From Solibacillus sp. FSL H8-0538 (GTDB taxonomy: Bacteria > Bacillota > Bacilli > Bacillales_A > Planococcaceae): a stretch of DNA of 64,000 nt. This document shows positions 51,480-60,107 of this stretch, piece by piece. Where the stretch lies: NCBI RefSeq assembly GCF_038003525.1, contig NZ_JBBOPI010000002.1:1-64000 (forward strand), given 5' to 3'. The translations under genes were made by a program, and so were the position numbers. The number at the start of each line of letters is the position of its first letter. The stretch's first letter is position 1. The notes under the pieces were generated by a model. That model saw only the letters and a list, made by a program, of their open reading frames with translations, ran no database searches and was not told the DNA's origin.

Positions 51480-51959
51480 TTGAAAAAATTCCGTGGAAAA
51501 AGGCGATATTTTCGTAATTTATCGAGAGAAGTTGCATTAGAAACCTGTAATTTACAATTTGATAAAGATGCGTGGTTTGACTTATGGCATAACCATCTCG
51601 ATTTTTTTGGATATGGAAATCATAGTCTGAGGATACGAAGAAAGCACATTCAGGCACATATAGCTTTATATAAAAATATATTAAAAAGGCTTGAAACCTT
51701 TGAAAAACCTTACCAATCTTGGGTTCATATTAACGATGAGGACGCTGGTGTTGATGCAGTTTTTATTCATACGCCAAATCCAAACGAAGATAATTTCCCT
51801 CTTAAAGTAGAAAATTTGAACTGGAATTGCACAATCCCAACTGTTTTCCAAGATTTAATTAATACAAAAGAATTTATTGTCGGACAATATAAATCTCAAT
51901 CTGAAGGTGGTTACATTATCCAGTCAAAAACTCAGGGAAATAGAATGAATTCTTATTGA
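51480..51959 (+). CDS. Protein of unknown function ending in a REP-like repeat
   Basis: A 159-residue, Trp/His-rich soluble protein (DAWFDLWHNHLDFFGYGNHS; VHINDEDAGVDAVFIHTPNP). TTG start with GGAGGG 6 bases before. Family not recognised. The last codons and the TGA stop lie within a REP-like repeat (51952-51985), so the C-terminus may have been replaced by repeat insertion. Flanked on both sides by copies of the repeat. Confidence 0.65.
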   Translation: MKKFRGKRRYFRNLSREVALETCNLQFDKDAWFDLWHNHLDFFGYGNHSLRIRRKHIQAHIALYKNILKRLETFEKPYQSWVHINDEDAGVDAVFIHTPNPNEDNFPLKVENLNWNCTIPTVFQDLINTKEFIVGQYKSQSEGGYIIQSKTQGNRMNSY

Positions 51960-51985
51960 ACTAACGGGGGCTTTAGTTGAAGAAG
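51952..51985. repeat. REP-like palindrome providing a stop codon
   Basis: CTTATTGAACTAACGG, then GGGCTTTAGTTGAAGAAG. The TGA at 51957-51959 is the stop of the preceding gene. Confidence 0.75.
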
Positions 51986-52159
51986 GCTCATTTAATTAAT
52001 CAAACTTTATTCTAAAGCTACACTCGTTCAACTAATTTGGCTGTTTTCGGAAAGATTGTTGCTAGTGGCTTAGTTACTTTATTCAACGAAAGCCCCTAGT
52101 AGCGCTTGTAGTAGTGTAAATTAAATACAAAATTTAAAGTAATCTATTACGTGAAATGA

Positions 52160-52192
52160 AAAAACACCTGTTTCTAAAAAAGGAACAGGTGT
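52160..52192. terminator. Hairpin terminator
   Basis: ACACCTGTT and AACAGGTGT pair around a loop of about 12 bases, in the 350 bp between the unknown gene and scoB. A second short hairpin (ATCGAAAG/CTTTCGAT) lies near 52241-52259. Confidence 0.6.
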
Positions 52193-52307
52193 AGAAAAAT
52201 AAGGTGCTATTTCACAATTTTTAATGGAACAAGGACTTTAGTATCGAAAGACCTTTCGATTTTAGCTATCCAGCTGGTTCCGTTTTCTTAGCCTACTGTA
52301 TGGCCAT

Positions 52308-52952
52308 TTATGATGTGACCTTCATACGAAGTGGGATCTTTAGTCTCTCTTGCAATTCTTCAAAAGACAAATCGCCAGTAATTTCTTCTACGATGACTTC
52401 TCCCTCTTCAAAAGCGAATACAGCATATTCGGTTACAAGTAATTCAATGCGTCGAATACCACTTGTTGGATAGGATAATTCCTGCACAATTTTTGGTTCT
52501 CCGTCTTTCGTAAATAAGGTGGCAGCACCAATCACTTTTTTAGCACCCACAACTAAATCCATGGCACCGCCTACACCTAAAATCGGTTGTCCGGGAACGG
52601 CCCAGTTTGCTATTTCACCTAGTGGATTCACTTGTAAAATGCCAAGTACGGCTACATCAATATGGCCCCCACGAATCATGGCAAAGGAATCGGCACTATT
52701 AAAGAACGATGCACCCGCAGAAATAGTAATCGCCTCTTTACCCGCCGATATTAAATCGGCATCCACTTGATCTTCTGCTGGTGGCGGGCCCATCCCAAGT
52801 AATCCGTTTTCAGATTGCAAATATACTTCTTTTCCTTCTATATAAGAAGTGACTAATGTCGGAATTCCAACACCTAGATTGACAACTTGCCCCTCTTCTA
52901 ATTCTTGTGCGATACGTCTCGCGATAAGCGCACGAACATCAAGCTTTGACAT
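52308..52952 (-). CDS. scoB: 3-oxoacid CoA-transferase subunit B
   Basis: With subunit A, moves CoA from succinyl-CoA (or acetyl-CoA) to acetoacetate. The 214-residue protein has the catalytic Glu in SENGLLGMGP, the GVGGAMDLVVGAKKVI loop and the terminal ELLVTEYAVFAFE. ATG at 52952 follows AAGGAAGGTG and overlaps the end of scoA by 14 bases. Second gene of the scoAB operon, divergent from the TetR regulator. Confidence 0.95.
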   Translation of the reverse strand: MSKLDVRALIARRIAQELEEGQVVNLGVGIPTLVTSYIEGKEVYLQSENGLLGMGPPPAEDQVDADLISAGKEAITISAGASFFNSADSFAMIRGGHIDVAVLGILQVNPLGEIANWAVPGQPILGVGGAMDLVVGAKKVIGAATLFTKDGEPKIVQELSYPTSGIRRIELLVTEYAVFAFEEGEVIVEEITGDLSFEELQERLKIPLRMKVTS

Positions 52953-53628
52953 ATCGTTCACCTTCCTTTGTATAGTTTGTTTGGACGATATAATCAACGT
53001 AAACATGCGGTGTGACAATAACTTCTGGGTCTAACTCCCCTACTTCTAAAATTTCATCTACTTCTGCAATGACAATGCTTGCAGCGGTAGCCATCATGGG
53101 ATTAAAATTACGTGCAGTCGTATGATAGGTTAAATTCCCTAAACGGTCGGCTGTTTTCGCTCGAATGATCGCAACGTCCCCTTGTATTGCTTTTTCAAAG
53201 ATATAACGTTCCCCGTCAATTTCCCGTTCTTCTTTCCCTTTTGCTAATTCTGTCCCTACCGCTGTTTTCGTATAAAACCCACCAATTCCAGCACCACCAC
53301 AACGTAACGCTTCAGCTAATGTTCCTTGTGGTAACAACTCAATTTCAAGCTTTCCTTCTGACCAAGCAATGACCGCTTCACGATTCATCGTAAAAAATGA
53401 CCCAATCGCTTTCTCAATCTGCCCCTGAATAAATAATTTGTGCAATCCAACCCCATGATCCCCTAAGTTATTACTAACAATATGTAATCTTTTCACATCT
53501 ATTTCTGCAATCTGATCGATTACTGTTAGTGGTGAACCTGATATCCCAAATCCACCTGCTAAAATTTTTTGGTTATCTTTAAATACATCCTTCAGTTCTG
53601 AAACACATTGAACAATTTTATTTTTCAT
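52939..53628 (-). CDS. scoA: 3-oxoacid CoA-transferase subunit A
   Basis: The 229-residue A subunit shows the CoA-binding GGFGISGSPLTVIDQI region, NNLGDHGVGL, and GAGIGGFYTKTAVGTELAKG. ATG at 53628 follows AAGGGGCC. Activates acetoacetate to acetoacetyl-CoA, which the thiolase encoded 700 bases to the right then splits. The promoter must lie in the 90 bp shared with the TetR gene. Confidence 0.95.
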   Translation of the reverse strand: MKNKIVQCVSELKDVFKDNQKILAGGFGISGSPLTVIDQIAEIDVKRLHIVSNNLGDHGVGLHKLFIQGQIEKAIGSFFTMNREAVIAWSEGKLEIELLPQGTLAEALRCGGAGIGGFYTKTAVGTELAKGKEEREIDGERYIFEKAIQGDVAIIRAKTADRLGNLTYHTTARNFNPMMATAASIVIAEVDEILEVGELDPEVIVTPHVYVDYIVQTNYTKEGERYVKA

Positions 53629-53718
53629 ATAGATGGCCCCTTTCAGTAACAATACTAGGATTCGGTCTAATTTTATTCTAAACTATACATACAATCATTT
53701 TCGGGAGGCAGAAAATAT

Positions 53719-54315
53719 ATGGTTAATAGAGAAAGAAAACAACAAAGAGGAGACGAAAAGAAAGAGCTCATCGCAAAAGAAGCATTGAAATTATTTAAAG
53801 AAAAAGGCTATAAAAAAGTAACTGTAGATGAAATCGTAAAAGTGTGTAACACATCAAAAGGGTCATTTTATCATCATTACAATTCGAAAACAGATATATT
53901 AAACGAACATTTCGCTATTGCAGATAAATACTATGAAAAAATGTATGCTACGTTACCAACGGATGTATCCGCTAAAGAACGAATGCAACTTTTCTTACAT
54001 AACATGTATATCTATCTAGAAAAAACATTTAGTCATGAATTTTTGGCAATCATTTATTCAACATCCCTAGAAAGTGAAACACACTTATATTTCCGTAATC
54101 CCAAACGTAAGTTATTTATTCTTTTGGAAGAATTATTAGCTGCAATTTTAAAAGAAAATCCAGGTTCTTCTGATTTAACATTACATGAATTGAAGCAAGC
54201 ACTGACTCAAGTGGTCATGGGAACGATCTATTTCTGGTGTACTTTACTAAATGATTTATCATTGCATGAAAGTGCCAAAGGGCCAATTAATCACTTTTTA
54301 AATGGCTTTCATTAA
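53719..54315 (+). CDS. TetR/AcrR-family regulator of the ketone-body cluster
   Basis: A 198-residue repressor with N-terminal HTH (ALKLFKEKGYKKVTVDEIVK then CNTSKGSFYHHYNSKTDIL) and a helical ligand domain. GGGAGGC precedes ATG. Sits between and against two catabolic operons, so it probably represses scoAB and perhaps the gntP-hbd-bdhA-thiolase operon, responding to an acyl-CoA or ketone body. No clear palindrome was seen in the 90 bp upstream. Confidence 0.9.
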   Translation: MVNRERKQQRGDEKKELIAKEALKLFKEKGYKKVTVDEIVKVCNTSKGSFYHHYNSKTDILNEHFAIADKYYEKMYATLPTDVSAKERMQLFLHNMYIYLEKTFSHEFLAIIYSTSLESETHLYFRNPKRKLFILLEELLAAILKENPGSSDLTLHELKQALTQVVMGTIYFWCTLLNDLSLHESAKGPINHFLNGFH

Positions 54316-54324
54316 ATAACGGTG

Positions 54325-54346
54325 GGGCTGTCTACAATGACAGCCC
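54325..54346. terminator. Convergent terminator
   Basis: GGGCTGTC and GACAGCCC pair between the TetR gene and the thiolase gene that face each other. Confidence 0.75.
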
Positions 54347-54358
54347 TATGGACTATTT

Positions 54359-55531
54359 TTAGACTCTTTCTAGTAAAATTGCGATACCTTGACCGCCACC
54401 AATACATAATGACGCAATCCCATAGCGCGCATTTCTTTCATGTAATTCTAATGCTAAAGAATATGAAATACGTGCTCCACTTGCACCAACAGGGTGACCA
54501 AGTGCAACTGCCCCGCCATTTACATTCACTTTTTCCGCAGGCACACCTAATTCTTTCAAAATAGCTAAAGACTGTGCAGCAAAGGCTTCATTAAATTCAA
54601 ATAAATCAATCTCATCGAGTGTTAAGCCTGCTTTTTCCACTACTTGACGCGTAGCCGGTACAGGTCCAATTCCCATGATATTAGGATCTACACCAGCAAC
54701 AGCATAGGCAACAATTTTGGCAAGTGGCTTTACATTACGAGCTTTTACCGCTTCTTCACTCATCACAACAACAGCTGCTGCTCCGTCATTAATACCTGAA
54801 GCATTTGCTGCGGTTACTGTACCACCTTTTTGGAAACTTGGTTTTAATTGTGCAATTTTTTCTGGATCTAATTGAGGTCGAATATGCTCGTCTTTATCTA
54901 AAACGAAAACATTCCCTTTACGATCCCTTACTTCAACGCCAATAATCTCTTTTGCAAAGCGCCCGCGTTCTACAGCGTCAGATGCTTTTTTATGTGACGC
55001 GATTGCAAATGCGTCTTGTTCTTCACGAGAAATATGATATTGTTCTGCAAGGTTTTCAGCTGTTACGCCCATGCCACAGCCAATATAGTTATCTGTTAAT
55101 GTACCCCATAGCATATCATCCATTTGTGGTACTTTATTTGGCGAACCAAAACGTGTATCACGTAAGATCCGAGGTGCTTGTGACATATTTTCTGTACCAC
55201 CAGCAACAATAATGTCTGCGTCACCAAGTAAGATTGATTGCACACCCGATACAATCGCCTGCATCCCAGAACCACATAAACGGTTTACGGTTAGAGCACG
55301 CGATTCATTTTTTAAGCCACTAGATAAGCCAATATGACGCGCTAAATAAGCCGAATTGGCAGACGTATGAATGATATTCCCAATAATAATCTCATCGACT
55401 TCTTCTGGATCTAGATTTGAGCGCTTTAAGGCTTCTTTTACCGTCGCTACTGCTAAATCACGATCCGAAACATCCTTAAAAATCCCCCCAAAACTACCAA
55501 ACGCTGTACGTGCACCTTCTACGATATAGGC
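54359..55531 (-). CDS. Acetyl-CoA acetyltransferase (thiolase)
   Basis: Splits acetoacetyl-CoA into two acetyl-CoA. The 390-residue protein has nucleophile Cys87 (NRLCGSGMQA), GHPVGASGAR with catalytic His, and CIGGGQGIA with the second Cys. ATG at 55531 follows GGGGGAGAAAATA; the longer frame is unlikely. Last gene of the gntP-hbd-bdhA-thiolase operon (34 bases after bdhA). Confidence 0.95.
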   Translation of the reverse strand, partial: AYIVEGARTAFGSFGGIFKDVSDRDLAVATVKEALKRSNLDPEEVDEIIIGNIIHTSANSAYLARHIGLSSGLKNESRALTVNRLCGSGMQAIVSGVQSILLGDADIIVAGGTENMSQAPRILRDTRFGSPNKVPQMDDMLWGTLTDNYIGCGMGVTAENLAEQYHISREEQDAFAIASHKKASDAVERGRFAKEIIGVEVRDRKGNVFVLDKDEHIRPQLDPEKIAQLKPSFQKGGTVTAANASGINDGAAAVVVMSEEAVKARNVKPLAKIVAYAVAGVDPNIMGIGPVPATRQVVEKAGLTLDEIDLFEFNEAFAAQSLAILKELGVPAEKVNVNGGAVALGHPVGASGARISYSLALELHERNARYGIASLCIGGGQGIAILLERV

Positions 55532-55565
55532 CATATTATTTTCTCCCCCATTTTCTTTACATTTC

Positions 55566-56321
55566 TTACATACCACCCGCTACTTTAATATGCTCCATCG
55601 TAATTGCTTTTGCTGCCTCTGATGCTAAGAAGACGACTGTATCAGCAATTTCTTCCGCCTCGATAAAGCGATTCATAGCTTGACGAGGATATACGATGCG
55701 ATTTAATGCTTCGACTTCTGTTAAGCCTTCTGATTCATGTAAGTCTTCCAGTTGTTTCACAAGTAATGGTGTTTTTACAGCTCCTGGGCAAACCGCATTC
55801 ACTGTAATACCGTAGCTTGCACCTTCAATCCCTGTAACATCTGTTAAGCCAATTACGCCATGTTTCGCTGCAACGTAAGCTGCTTTTTCAGGTGAAGCTG
55901 TCTTCCCATGAACAGAAGAAATATTGATAATACGACCGTATCGTGCTTCTTTCATATGCGGGAATACATGTTTTGTCATGAGGAATACACCTGTAAGCAT
56001 GACATCGATTAAAAGCTGCCATTTTTCTAACGGGAAATCTTCTACTTTATCACGGTGTTGCAAACCGGCATTGTTAACTAATACATCGATTTTTCCTTTT
56101 TCCGCAATAATACGTGAAATACCATTGGCCACCGACTCTTCACTACGAACATCTACAACAAAACCGCTTGTCTGACTGCCATAGTTGTTTACAGCATCAT
56201 CAATACGATTTTGATCTAAATCAAGTAAATAAACAAAATCACCTTGTGCAATGAATTTCTCGACCATTGCAGAACCTAACCCACCTGTTGCCCCTGTCAC
56301 TACTACTACTTTTTGTGTCAT
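55566..56321 (-). CDS. bdhA: 3-hydroxybutyrate dehydrogenase (SDR)
   Basis: NAD-dependent oxidation of D-3-hydroxybutyrate to acetoacetate. Classic short-chain dehydrogenase: TGATGGLG cofactor loop, NNAG, catalytic Ser in NISSVHG, YVAAK (Tyr and Lys), and AVCPGAVKTPL typical of 3-hydroxybutyrate dehydrogenases. The C-terminus AITMEHIKVAGGM departs from the usual VDGGWT ending. Overlaps the preceding gene by 4 bases (ATGA). Confidence 0.9.
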   Translation of the reverse strand: MTQKVVVVTGATGGLGSAMVEKFIAQGDFVYLLDLDQNRIDDAVNNYGSQTSGFVVDVRSEESVANGISRIIAEKGKIDVLVNNAGLQHRDKVEDFPLEKWQLLIDVMLTGVFLMTKHVFPHMKEARYGRIINISSVHGKTASPEKAAYVAAKHGVIGLTDVTGIEGASYGITVNAVCPGAVKTPLLVKQLEDLHESEGLTEVEALNRIVYPRQAMNRFIEAEEIADTVVFLASEAAKAITMEHIKVAGGM

Positions 56322-57271
56322 ACATGTTCCTCCTTATAATGCGTTGTAAGTAAATGTTTCAGTAATTCTTTATCTCTTTGTAAGACCAGCTCATCAAATC
56401 CTTTGCCTGGGTATTCAAAGAACCCTTTACCCGTTTTCACGCCATATGCTTGCTCATTTACTAAATCTTTTATTACAGAGAACGGTCGTACAGAAGATTC
56501 AATTTCTCCTTGTAAGTTTCCTAATACTTTATCCCAAATATCTAAGCCACCAAAATCGATTATTTTTAGTAAACCGCTTGTTGCATACCTAAAACCGGGT
56601 CCATCCAAAATTGTTTTTTCCAAATCCTCTTTTGTGACAACACCATCTTCTAAAAGGGATAATGCCTCACGAGTTAATGCTACTTGAATACGATTTGCTA
56701 CAAGGCCTGCTACCTCTTTATGAACAATAATTGGTGTTTTCCCGATGGACTCGAACAATGTATGTACCTTTCTTAAAACACCTTGTTCGGTTTCTGGTAG
56801 TTCTAACAACTCAACTAACGGCACGATTTGCGCTGGATTAAAGAAATGCGTTAAAATTACTCGGTTTTTCATTCTTGTTAATTTTTCTGTAATTTCAGAT
56901 AATTTAAGACTCGAAGTATTGGACGCTAAAATGGCATCACTTTTCACGAGTGTATCTAGTTGTGCAAAAATATCTTGTTTCACTTCAATCCGTTCAATCA
57001 CACTTTCGATAATTAAATCTGTTTCTTTAAAACTATCGAGTGTACTTGTCCACTTAATTTGATTAAATGCTTGTTGCTTTGATAATTGAAGCGGAAACTG
57101 TGCTTTCTCAAATAAATCATAATACGCATTAAATTTTTCTTTCGCAAATTCTAATTGATCCTCTGACACATCGTAAATTACTGTGTCATACCCATGAATA
57201 GCGAAGTAAAAACCAATACCAAACCCCATTGTTCCTGAACCTAAAACACCCACTTGTTTCAATGTACTCAT
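56318..57271 (-). CDS. hbd: 3-hydroxyacyl-CoA dehydrogenase (3-hydroxybutyryl-CoA type)
   Basis: Oxidises L-3-hydroxyacyl-CoA with NAD. The 317 residues have GSGTMGFGIGFYFAIHGY, ASNTSSLKLSEI, THFFNPAQIVPLVE (catalytic His) and a helical C-terminal domain (NRIQVALTREALSLLEDGV, GKGFFEYPGKG). Placed between the permease and bdhA genes, it would deal with the L-isomer or CoA-activated substrate. Confidence 0.93.
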   Translation of the reverse strand: MSTLKQVGVLGSGTMGFGIGFYFAIHGYDTVIYDVSEDQLEFAKEKFNAYYDLFEKAQFPLQLSKQQAFNQIKWTSTLDSFKETDLIIESVIERIEVKQDIFAQLDTLVKSDAILASNTSSLKLSEITEKLTRMKNRVILTHFFNPAQIVPLVELLELPETEQGVLRKVHTLFESIGKTPIIVHKEVAGLVANRIQVALTREALSLLEDGVVTKEDLEKTILDGPGFRYATSGLLKIIDFGGLDIWDKVLGNLQGEIESSVRPFSVIKDLVNEQAYGVKTGKGFFEYPGKGFDELVLQRDKELLKHLLTTHYKEEHV

Positions 57272-57276
57272 CTCCC

Positions 57277-58590
57277 TTAGTAGAACATAATCGCTACTAT
57301 TAACGCTGGAATTGCAGCAAGGACTGGTCCAACAACGGCTACAAAAAATACATGTTTATATGCATCTTTATGCGTCAATCCAGTTACTACTAAAGTGGTA
57401 ATAACAGCACCATTATGAGGTAAAGCATCTAAACCGCCCGATGCAATGGCTGCTACACGGTGAAATGCTTCAGGATTTACACCAAGTTTTAAGTATGTGT
57501 CTGTCAGTGTTTCCATCGCAATCCCTAAACCACCTGAACTTGATCCTGTAATACCCGCTAATAATGTTGTCGCAATATATAATGAAATTAAAGGATTCCC
57601 CGGAATATTTGTTATCATATCTTGGAATATTGTGAAACCAGCTGTCACAGCAATAACTGCGCCATAACCAACATCTGCTGACGTATTAATAATTGGTAAA
57701 ACAGCATTTGTTGCCCCGATATTAATTGACTCTCTCTTTTTCTCAATGAATTTCCAAAATACAACCATTGCTACTAAACAAGTAATCATCAATGTGTAAA
57801 GTACTTCTAACTTAAACGCATTTAATAACACAATTAATAACACTGGTGGAATCAAACTAACAACCATATTTGGTAAAACCTTCTCGGCATATTTATCCAC
57901 AAGAAGTTTTGGATCATCAGATTTTTCAAGATTTTTCATATTTGCATAGGTTTCATTACGCTTCTCTGATTTTTTCAACGCATAACTCATATACCAAATA
58001 TTAAATACAAGTAAAGTAATCGCTGCCACTACACCAATCCATGCCCCCGAAGAAACGGTTGTCCCTAAATATTTTATTGGAATGATGTTTTGAATTGCCG
58101 GTGTACCAGGAACCATCGTCATTGTGAATGTCGCAACACCTGTGAAATACGCTGCGATAAATAAATGCCAAGGAATATCCAGTTCTCGGAAAATTGGTTT
58201 TGCAATTGGTAAAATCGCAAATACTACTACAAATAAACTGACTCCCCCATACGTTAAGAACGCACATACAAACATAATACTGATTAATGCACGTAATTTA
58301 CTGTTACGACCTAATAATTTTAATAAACCGTGTGCAATTGTACGTGCAGCGCCGGAATCATCCATAAACTTTCCGAACATCGCTGCAAATAAGAAAATCA
58401 AGAAATAATTCTTCACATAATTAGTAAAACCAGTCATATACGCAGTTTGAAAAGTTTCTAAAATCGGTAAGTTATTGCTTACGATGACAAATAAACTGAC
58501 AATTGGTGCAATAATAACAATGGTAAAACCTCTCATTGCTAACACAACAAGAATGATTAAAGAAATCACGATCGTCAATAAACTCCACAT
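57277..58590 (-). CDS. GntP-family permease, probably for 3-hydroxybutyrate
   Basis: A 437-residue polytopic carrier of the gluconate permease (GntP) family, with about 12 helices and the family-typical SGGLDALPHNGAVITTL and GSSSGGLGIAMETL. ATG at 58590 follows AAAAGGAGGGC; the longer frame is not supported. As first gene of a ketone-body operon, the likely substrate is 3-hydroxybutyrate or acetoacetate (inference from context). Confidence 0.9.
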   Translation of the reverse strand: MWSLLTIVISLIILVVLAMRGFTIVIIAPIVSLFVIVSNNLPILETFQTAYMTGFTNYVKNYFLIFLFAAMFGKFMDDSGAARTIAHGLLKLLGRNSKLRALISIMFVCAFLTYGGVSLFVVVFAILPIAKPIFRELDIPWHLFIAAYFTGVATFTMTMVPGTPAIQNIIPIKYLGTTVSSGAWIGVVAAITLLVFNIWYMSYALKKSEKRNETYANMKNLEKSDDPKLLVDKYAEKVLPNMVVSLIPPVLLIVLLNAFKLEVLYTLMITCLVAMVVFWKFIEKKRESINIGATNAVLPIINTSADVGYGAVIAVTAGFTIFQDMITNIPGNPLISLYIATTLLAGITGSSSGGLGIAMETLTDTYLKLGVNPEAFHRVAAIASGGLDALPHNGAVITTLVVTGLTHKDAYKHVFFVAVVGPVLAAIPALIVAIMFY

Positions 58591-58759
58591 ACTTACGCCC
58601 TCCTTTTCTCTAAAACAGACTGTAGTTTGTTTCTTTGATTTTACAACACAAAAATTCCCAAGTAAATACCCAAATGAGAATTTTTGCAACCTATTGTAGA
58701 AATTTGCGACACGAGCAACAAGCATCTAACATAACCATCTAGCTTACTACCACTTGCAA

Positions 58760-58840
58760 ATGCATAGAAATCAATAGAAAAGGGTACAAATAAATAGAAA
58801 AGAATAGAAAAGTTTAGCGCAGAGTTAAATAGAGTGGGCA
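58760..58840. repeat. Relic of the A-rich upstream repeats of the MerR-like family
   Basis: Repeated AATAGAAAAG units (AATAGAAAAGAATAGAAAAG, then TTTAGCGCAGAG) match the 5' flanks at 2320-2395 and 5170-5245. No HTH frame follows. Confidence 0.6.
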
Positions 58841-58917
58841 AAACAAGCGTTACAGCGAGGCAAATAGGACAAAATTAAAACAATGGGCTGAGCCAAAAAC
58901 AGCAACTAAAAAAAAAA

Positions 58918-59125
58918 GGGTCTATACCAAAACATGTCCTGTACTTTAAAAGAAAGTGTACTACTTTATAGGCACATGGAACGGAAGGCGGCGACTCCTG
59001 CGGGAAAAGCGTGAGCCTTGAGACCCCGCACGAAGCGAAGCGGAGGAGGAGGCTCAAGCCACGCCCGCGGAAAGCGACCGCCTGGAGTGGAATGTGCTGT
59101 CAAGTTCAGATTTTGGTGTAGAGCC
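58918..59125. mobile_element. MITE-like element with a GC-rich Bacillales palindrome inside
   Basis: Bounded by imperfect 15-base inverted ends (58918-58932 and 59111-59125, 13 of 15 match). The right end equals bases 6-20 of the window. The core (about 58980-59095) is the GC-rich palindrome seen in many Bacillales genomes (GGCGACTCCTGCGGGAAAAG ... CCGCGGAAAGCGACCGCC), which can fold into a long hairpin. It carries no gene. Flanks are A-rich. Confidence 0.65.
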
Positions 59126-59196
59126 TAAAAATACATACAAATAAAGGGCCAGTGAAAATGTAAAAAATCCCTAAATTGAATAGGTTACAGTTACAG

Positions 59197-59225
59197 AGCA
59201 TTTCTTTGTAATGAGAAATGCTTTT
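59197..59225. terminator. Hairpin terminator
   Basis: AGCATTTCT and AGAAATGCT pair around 8 bases, followed by TTTTTAT. Confidence 0.7.
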
Positions 59226-59356
59226 TATCTTTGTCTAAAATTAAAAGTATAATTATTTAACGATAAGAATATAATCAAAAAGAATAATAATTTATTGTAA
59301 AACGATAAATTATGTACTACAATCAAATCAACCAAAACTAAGTGAGGTGTTTTTTT

Positions 59357-59833
59357 ATGAAACAAGGTTCAACACTCTTTTTAAAGATAGCTGTTTTTCT
59401 GATGGGACTCCCAGTTCTTGCTTTGAGCCTATTTGGGTTGACTTGGTTAACTAAAAATCCAGTAAATCCAGAATATGCCCATATCCTATACCCCATTTTA
59501 ATAAGTATGTATGTATCCGTGATCCCGTTTTTCGTTGCATTGTATCAGGCATTTAAACTGTTAAGCTATATTGACAAGAACGAAGCTTTCTCGGCGTTGT
59601 CTGTTCAAGCTCTTAAGGTGATCAAACGCTGCGCAATGACAATCAGTGGGTTGTATGCGTTAGCTATGCCATTTGTTTTTCTCGTAGCAGATCTAGACGA
59701 TGCCCCAGGTCTCATCATAGTTGGAATGGTTCCTATCTTTGCTTCCATGGTCATCGCCGTATTCGCTGCTGTTCTTCAAAGACTTTTACGAGAAGCGATA
59801 GATATAAAATCGGAAAATGACTTAATCGTCTGA
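59357..59833 (+). CDS. DUF2975 membrane protein
   Basis: A 158-residue protein with four membrane helices (about 10-30, 45-68, 92-115, 122-145). KLLSYIDKNEAFSALSVQALKVIKR, split around residues 66-91, is the DUF2975 signature. ATG at 59357 follows AGTGAGGTG. It forms an operon with the XRE regulator 10 bases downstream, the usual pairing of this family. Confidence 0.88.
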   Translation: MKQGSTLFLKIAVFLMGLPVLALSLFGLTWLTKNPVNPEYAHILYPILISMYVSVIPFFVALYQAFKLLSYIDKNEAFSALSVQALKVIKRCAMTISGLYALAMPFVFLVADLDDAPGLIIVGMVPIFASMVIAVFAAVLQRLLREAIDIKSENDLIV

Positions 59834-59843
59834 GGTGATAACA

Positions 59844-60059
59844 ATGGCAATTATAATCAATATTGATGTGATGCTGGCTAAACGGAAAATGAGCGTAACA
59901 GAACTTTCGGAGCGAGTTGGCATCACGATGGCTAATCTTTCGATATTAAAAAACGGGAAGGCAAAAGCGATTCGATTCTCAACTTTAGAGGCGATCTGTA
60001 AGGCTTTAGACTGTCAGCCTGGAGATATTTTAGAATACAAACCTGACGAAGAAAGTTAA
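59844..60059 (+). CDS. XRE/YozG-like transcriptional regulator
   Basis: A 71-residue Cro/C1-type HTH protein (MSVTELSERVGITMANLSIL, then NGKAKAIRFSTLEAICKALD and PGDILEY). ATG at 59844 lies 6 bases after GAGGTG. It is nearly always found with a DUF2975 partner; the pair probably regulates its own operon. Confidence 0.92.
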   Translation: MAIIINIDVMLAKRKMSVTELSERVGITMANLSILKNGKAKAIRFSTLEAICKALDCQPGDILEYKPDEES

Positions 60060-60107
60060 ACATTGTGGAAGAAACTTACTATAACAATTATTAGGGGAGG
60101 TATAACT

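Noticed and set aside
52241-52262. ATCGAAAG/CTTTCGAT as the scoB terminator
   Set aside because: On the minus strand no T run follows the short stem, so it is only a weak hairpin.
58657-58672. Possible -24/-12 sigma-54 promoter upstream of the gntP gene (TGGGTATTTACTTGG on the minus strand)
   Set aside because: The invariant GC at -12 is GG, and there is no nearby activator; kept only as a weak hint linking the orphan activator to ketone-body genes.
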